From assembly GCA_009617715.1 (NCBI GenBank), contig VTFK01000168.1, forward strand, positions 248,001 through 312,000: DNA of 64,000 nucleotides, read 5' to 3'. Position 1 is the stretch's first letter. Each line of letters begins with the position of its first letter. Below the pieces are notes generated by a model that had not been told where the DNA came from, searched no databases, and worked only from the letters and a program-made list of their open reading frames with translations. The position numbers and the translations under genes were made by a program. Positions 59,701-64,000 of this stretch are shown one piece after another. Source of the DNA: Plectrocnemia conspersa. Lineage: Eukaryota; Arthropoda; Insecta; Trichoptera; Polycentropodidae.

Positions 59701-62700
59701 TATAAAGATGTAAACTCCATATCATAGTTTTTATGCCTCACTAAAAATATTTAAAATTATATTGTCCATACTATTATTGTAAAAGGCAACTGGGAAAACA
59801 CCACGCTGTAATCCATTCCTTAGTAAGCAAATGGTATAACTGCTAATATTACATTACTAATCATATTTGATTTTCAGGTGAAACTAAAAAGATGAATATG
59901 ATGCAGTCCATCAATAGCGCGATGAACATTGTCTTAGAAACGGATAATACTGCCGTAATATTTGGAGAAGATGTTGCATTTGGAGGAGTTTTCAGATGCA
60001 CGATGGGACTGCAGGTATGTGTGAAGGTTTACGTTGATCATGGGATCTCTTTTACACATTAAAATATATTTTAGGATAAATTTGGAAAAGATAGGGTGTT
60101 CAACACACCGTTAACAGAACAGGGTATAGCTGGCTTTGGGATCGGTCTAGCCACAAGCGGAGCTACAGCAGTCGCCGAGATACAGTTCGCCGATTACATA
60201 TTTCCAGCCTTCGACCAGGTATACTTCTTGGAAAATATGTCATCGGATTTAGAATGCTTTATTTCGCTTGAGAAACTTTGATCATTTTAATAACGTTTTG
60301 ATATGACGTCGGCTGGTTTCAGTTGGTGAACGAAGCTGCCAAGTACAGATACAGAAGCGGAGGGACTTGGGACTGCGGGGGCTTGACAGTGAGGGCACCC
60401 TGCGGGGCCGTCGGCCACGGGGCTTGCTATCATTCTCAAAGTCCGGAAGCTTATTTTGCGCACACGCCAGGACTAAAGGTATATTATATAATTGCACGAA
60501 GGCGGTTGTTCGAATGAAGTCCATTTTTAACTGACATTTTTATAAATAACATAATACAAATACTTGGTAAAATTTTCGTGGGTCAATGAAATACAATATA
60601 TAATTTTATCTGTCTGTATATTAGCGATGATCTTAAAAATAGACTATGAGGTTTTTCATGGCATTTTCTATATAATAAGATAGGGATTGGCAAACTTTTA
60701 TGTACTCTAAAGAATCTCTTAAAAAATATTACTCAATGACAAAAGTTTAAATTTTAAACCAGAGATACGCAAACTTATTTAGTCTACCGCCACATTTTTA
60801 AATAAAAAAATGCTTAGCGCTCCCGGGAATAAACATAAGCATAAACATAAAAACACAATTTTCGAGAAGAGTTGTGAAAAAACGTCGATTTTGTTCGAAC
60901 TTCATCAACTTTAATGTGTGTTGGCTAACAATTGATCACCGCTGACTTTTAAGGACGATACTTGTTGTCGTTGGTACAACAATGATTGTATAAGAAGCCT
61001 GACGTCGTTAAGTTAGTTAAAATAGAACGACTCAGGTTGGCCGAATATTTATCCTGCACGAACGACTCGTAACCTGCAAAGCAGCCAAAAGTTTATAAGC
61101 CTGAGGCTAAGACTAAATGATATATAATAATAAAGGATTTCCGAAAGCTTGGCGTTCTACAATAAATAAGACTGTAAACATATAAGCTGCAACTTGCGGA
61201 TTGGATGTTTATTTTATCTTGGATTAACGTAAGACGAACACCTATAACGGTCAGTCAGCGAGCGGTTATCATTCTCGTCGACCGACCCCGAGAGTCAGCT
61301 GGTATCCCCTCATACGACGAAACATAAATATATAATTTACAATTATTTATTTATATTTTTAAAACGTTTATTGCAGTCATAAGATAATAATTTTAATATG
61401 ACATTTATTGCAACATAGTAAGAACATTTTTTATAAGCATCTTATACCAGTGGTGTCCAATCAAAGTGGGTAAAAAAAAATAAAAATACAGTTTAAAATA
61501 ACGTTTTTAATACAGTAATATAACATGTTTAATAAAATAATACAGCAAAACATAACATTTGTAATAGAGTAATATTGTAAAGTATTTTTTTTTCATTTTT
61601 CTCACATAATTTTTTAATATTCACATGTATTTTCGTACACCGTAATTGATTTCTTAATTTGTCATCCGACAATATTTTACGACTCACGAGATTAAATTGT
61701 CTTTAATTTTGAGAGAAATAAGAAAAATAATAACACATATAAGTTTTTCCAATTGCAGCTGTAATGGTCATTGCTAGTTTTTTTAAGCTTAAAAAAATTA
61801 CCATTAAAGACTTATAAAACTGAAGTTTGTCATTTTCCTCAAACATATGTATATTAATAGTCTAATAATACTATCTGAAAATTTGTTAGTCTTCTTAAAT
61901 TGTATGATTTTAAAATTGAAGTAGAGTCACGACAAATTAAACATGCATGTCTTTCATCAGAACGAAAAAATACATGCTCTTGCTTTTTCAGCTCGTCTTT
62001 TCAGGGATTTGACGGTACTGTTTCATATTTTTTACTATGGCCTATGAATAATTGTTTTAAAAACTATAAGGTAAAATATTGTGGATCGGTTACTCGAACC
62101 CCGCCGTCAAACAGTTTATGTTTGTATGTATGTAGACTTGTAAGTGCAGATTCTGAAGACGAAGATAACACTAAATTTTACGAATTAATATTATTTTTTG
62201 CATATTTATTTTGTGTCTTTAATATGTCATAATGACTCCGACTTAATAAAATATTGAATGAGCCGCATGTGGCCCCCGGGCCTCGAGTTATATCGGTGAT
62301 TTATACTATCAAACTATTTTCTTGCCCTATTATATTTTTGCTTTTCAGACTTATTTGGCTGCTACTAAAAATATTTTTGTGGTCTAACATGTTACAAGCG
62401 TTTCAGAGCCATAACCTGCCCTACGTGTATTTACAAACCCTTAAAGCTAATATTAACTTAAATAAATAACCGTAATGTATTTGGCAAAAGTAAGAATTTT
62501 ATTTACTTTGCAAACGTTTTTTTTAATAAAGAAAACCGCGCAATTTATTTTGTTTCGCTGCATAAACATTAAGATCTTTTAAAAAACGGCTTTTTATAAA
62601 CAGTAATGTAAATATTCATATTTTATATATTTGAAGCAGTGGCGTTTCGTGAAGGGTGCATATTATTATTGTGATTTATGTTTTTTTTCACCATATAAAA

Positions 62701-63365
62701 TACCAATATATAAAAATGTATTAAATATTTAAATAATTTACATATTGATTTTTACTTAATTTTAACCACAAGTTTAATTTTAGGTAGTCATTCCAAGAGG
62801 TCCAATCAAAGCCAAAGGCTTACTCCTATCGTGCATAAGAGACCACGACCCCTGCGTGTTCTTCGAGCCAAAGACACTTTACAGAGGCGCATCTGAAGAA
62901 GTACCTGTAGGAGATTACAACCTACCCTTAGGAAAAGCAGACATATTGAGAAAAGGTACCGTTGAGTGTATTTACAAATGCGTAACGTCAAAAATGACAA
63001 TGCTGCTACTTCTGGAATCTATGAAGAGTCAAAGTCGCATTAAGACTAAGAGACAAAGTCAAATGGAGAAGTTTATCTTTATTCAACTTATCATTAAAAA
63101 ATAATTATAATTTGTTTCTGCTGGATTGTCACTTCTAAATTTTCAGCTGTGTTTAAACTTGTTTAACGAATTAAGTAAAGATGCTTTTTTATTAGACTAA
63201 TTATGTTTCTTTATTATAGGCGATGCTGTCACTCTCATAGGCTGGGGCACTCAAGTACACGTCCTGAGTGAAGTGGCCGACATGGCCAAGGAGAAATTGA
63301 AGGTGAACTGCGAAGTGATCGACCTGGTGTCGATATTGCCCTGGGACGCTGAAACCGTATGCAAC
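56800..63365 (+). CDS. BCKDHB: Branched-chain 2-oxoacid dehydrogenase E1 beta, 3' end outside window
   Basis: Mitochondrial E1-beta of the branched-chain alpha-keto acid dehydrogenase complex, which pairs with E1-alpha in thiamine-diphosphate-dependent decarboxylation of Leu/Ile/Val keto acids. Exons: 56800-56914, 59878-60014, 60075-60218, 60323-60478, 62784-62955, 63220-63365, all GT/AG with matching phases, giving 290 residues so far; roughly 70-90 more should lie beyond the window. Exon 1 encodes a basic Ala/Arg/Lys-rich presequence ([20 protein letters not shown]) and [14 protein letters not shown], which joins in phase to [15 protein letters not shown]. Core motifs are [84 protein letters not shown] and [12 protein letters not shown]; these separate it from pyruvate dehydrogenase E1-beta. 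No lesion seen. Introns 1 and 4 carry transposon relics. Confidence 0.94.
56915..59877. other. BCKDHB intron 1 contents
   Basis: AT-rich, apart from a GC-richer block at 58655-59230 whose left edge resembles the 38.95-39.05 kb block (GACGCCGG...AAAGCTGGTAAC), possibly an LTR or other retroelement piece. At 59455-59535 lies the minus-strand copy of the repeat found before DDE copy 1 (TTTTTGACTTCTGAGAAGTG). A minus-strand frame at 58850-59152 is open for 100 codons but unrecognised. Confidence 0.45.
60680..61330. repeat. Possible hAT-type remnants in BCKDHB intron 4
   Basis: GGGATTGGCAAACTTTTATG (60683) and CCAGAGATACGCAAACTTAT (60760) resemble hAT/SPIN-style left ends. The following 550 bp are non-coding and of mixed composition, ending near 61320. 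The ends are not proven. Confidence 0.3.
61448..62298 (-). mobile_element. hAT relic with BED/CLIC zinc-finger fragment
   Basis: Bounded by hAT-type ends: CAGTGGTGTCCAATC at 61448 and, on the minus strand from 62298, CACCGATATAACTCGAGGCC then a CCACATGCGGCTC segment. The flanks TCTTATAC and ATTTATAC look like a decayed 8-bp target duplication. Minus-strand coding at about 62000-61870 reads [20 protein letters not shown] and [11 protein letters not shown], the N-terminal zinc-finger region (CLIC...YNLRRH) of GTF2IRD2/ZBED5-like hAT transposases; [14 protein letters not shown] follows. Only the N-terminal part survives. Same broad group as the 12.8-kb relic. Confidence 0.72.
62637..62660 (+). 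repeat. hAT-type terminal motif
   Basis: CAGTGGCGTTTCGTGAAGGG resembles the terminus at 20252 (CAGTGGCGGCTTGTG). No element body is identified to its right before BCKDHB exon 5. Confidence 0.35.
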
Positions 63366-64000
63366 GTAAGGCTTTCGCGCTTTTAAAAGTATACGCTTTG
63401 TACTACCTGTGACGGCTGTACATAGTGCTACAGCGTTATGGTAATAGCTTTGGTGCGATGCAAATTGCACGAGGCGAGAGAATTTTTCACATTGTTATTG
63501 CACAGAAAATTGTATTACCTCAGAGATACTGCACGGGTAGATAGTGCTGTATATAATAAATATTTATTTGATACTACAATAAAATTATTATAGTTAATGT
63601 GATTTAACAGGCGTTATCGCTAAGTTTTACAACTGGTAACAATACTTAAAAAACATTTATTATTTATTCTTAATAAAATAAATATTAAGTCAAAAATAAA
63701 GTAGTAAATAATGATCAATAGCGAATACTTTTTAAATGTATCCTTTAAGTCAATGAGCTACTGCAGATTCATGTAATAGGAAGACCTCAAAAATATTATA
63801 TACAATAGTTATTTTAAAATAGTGTCTATTATTAATATTATTTTTACTACTCATATAAATAGTTACAAGGATGTGTATTCGCAGAAAAGTAATTTAAATA
63901 CACCTGTATTAAATGTAAGTCAGTATATTCGAGGTGTGATAAAAAACAACTATGCGTTTTTGGTTCAAATTAAATTTTTTTCGTTGTTATGAGCATGTTA
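63366..64000. other. BCKDHB intron 6, to window edge
   Basis: Begins with donor GTAAGG. The remaining 635 bp is AT-rich and non-coding. The next coding exon is not in the window. Confidence 0.6.

Noticed and set aside
1..64000. CRISPR arrays, prokaryotic operons, riboswitches, tRNA genes, rRNA genes
   Set aside because: None seen. The sequence is eukaryotic nuclear DNA; the only tRNA-like segments are SINE heads that lack a complete cloverleaf to my reading.

Overview
This window is nuclear DNA from an insect. The evidence is spliced genes with GT/AG introns (several only 62-100 bp), very AT-rich intergenic DNA, insect-type proteins (an insect CRAL-TRIO protein, MED31, SNAP29, MAN1, FAAH2-like amidase, branched-chain 2-oxoacid dehydrogenase E1-beta) and a dense layer of decayed LINE, mariner/Tc1, hAT, SINE and MITE copies. 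I cannot fix the order or species from sequence alone.

Layout. 1-15.3 kb has no supportable protein gene. It holds a tRNA-derived SINE, a long hairpin repeat, a candidate promoter/first exon of a minus-strand gene that leaves the window (2.7-3.1 kb), a 5'-truncated jockey-like LINE (8.0-9.5 kb) and a GTF2IRD2-like hAT relic (12.8-13.9 kb). MED31 (minus, 15.3-16.0 kb) and intronless SNAP29 (plus, 18.1-18.9 kb) are divergently arranged. 19-25 kb is repeats plus one small membrane-protein ORF. A five-exon CRAL-TRIO gene lies at 25.7-27.0 kb. 27-41 kb is repeat-rich and contains a probable non-coding first exon (34.2-34.4 kb) of the FAAH2-like amidase gene, whose ten coding exons run 41.9-44.4 kb. 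44.4-47.5 kb is a nest of transposon relics. MAN1/LEMD3 (48.0-53.1 kb) has an LEM-domain exon, a 3 kb intron filled with DNA-transposon relics, and a large second exon that needs one frame change. BCKDHB starts at 56.8 kb and runs off the right edge; its first exon (mitochondrial presequence) lies 3 kb upstream of the second.

The six genes do not form a pathway: transcription (MED31), membrane fusion (SNAP29), lipophilic-ligand transport (CRAL-TRIO), lipid amide hydrolysis (FAAH2), nuclear envelope/BMP-Smad control (MAN1) and mitochondrial branched-chain amino-acid catabolism (BCKDHB). It is an ordinary gene-poor metazoan region. I see no CRISPR, operon or defence-like system. The most unusual content is in the repeats: hairpin families, a TIR-bearing MITE with four copies, a SINE, and a DDE transposon family whose two longest copies share an adjacent decayed ORF of unknown origin.
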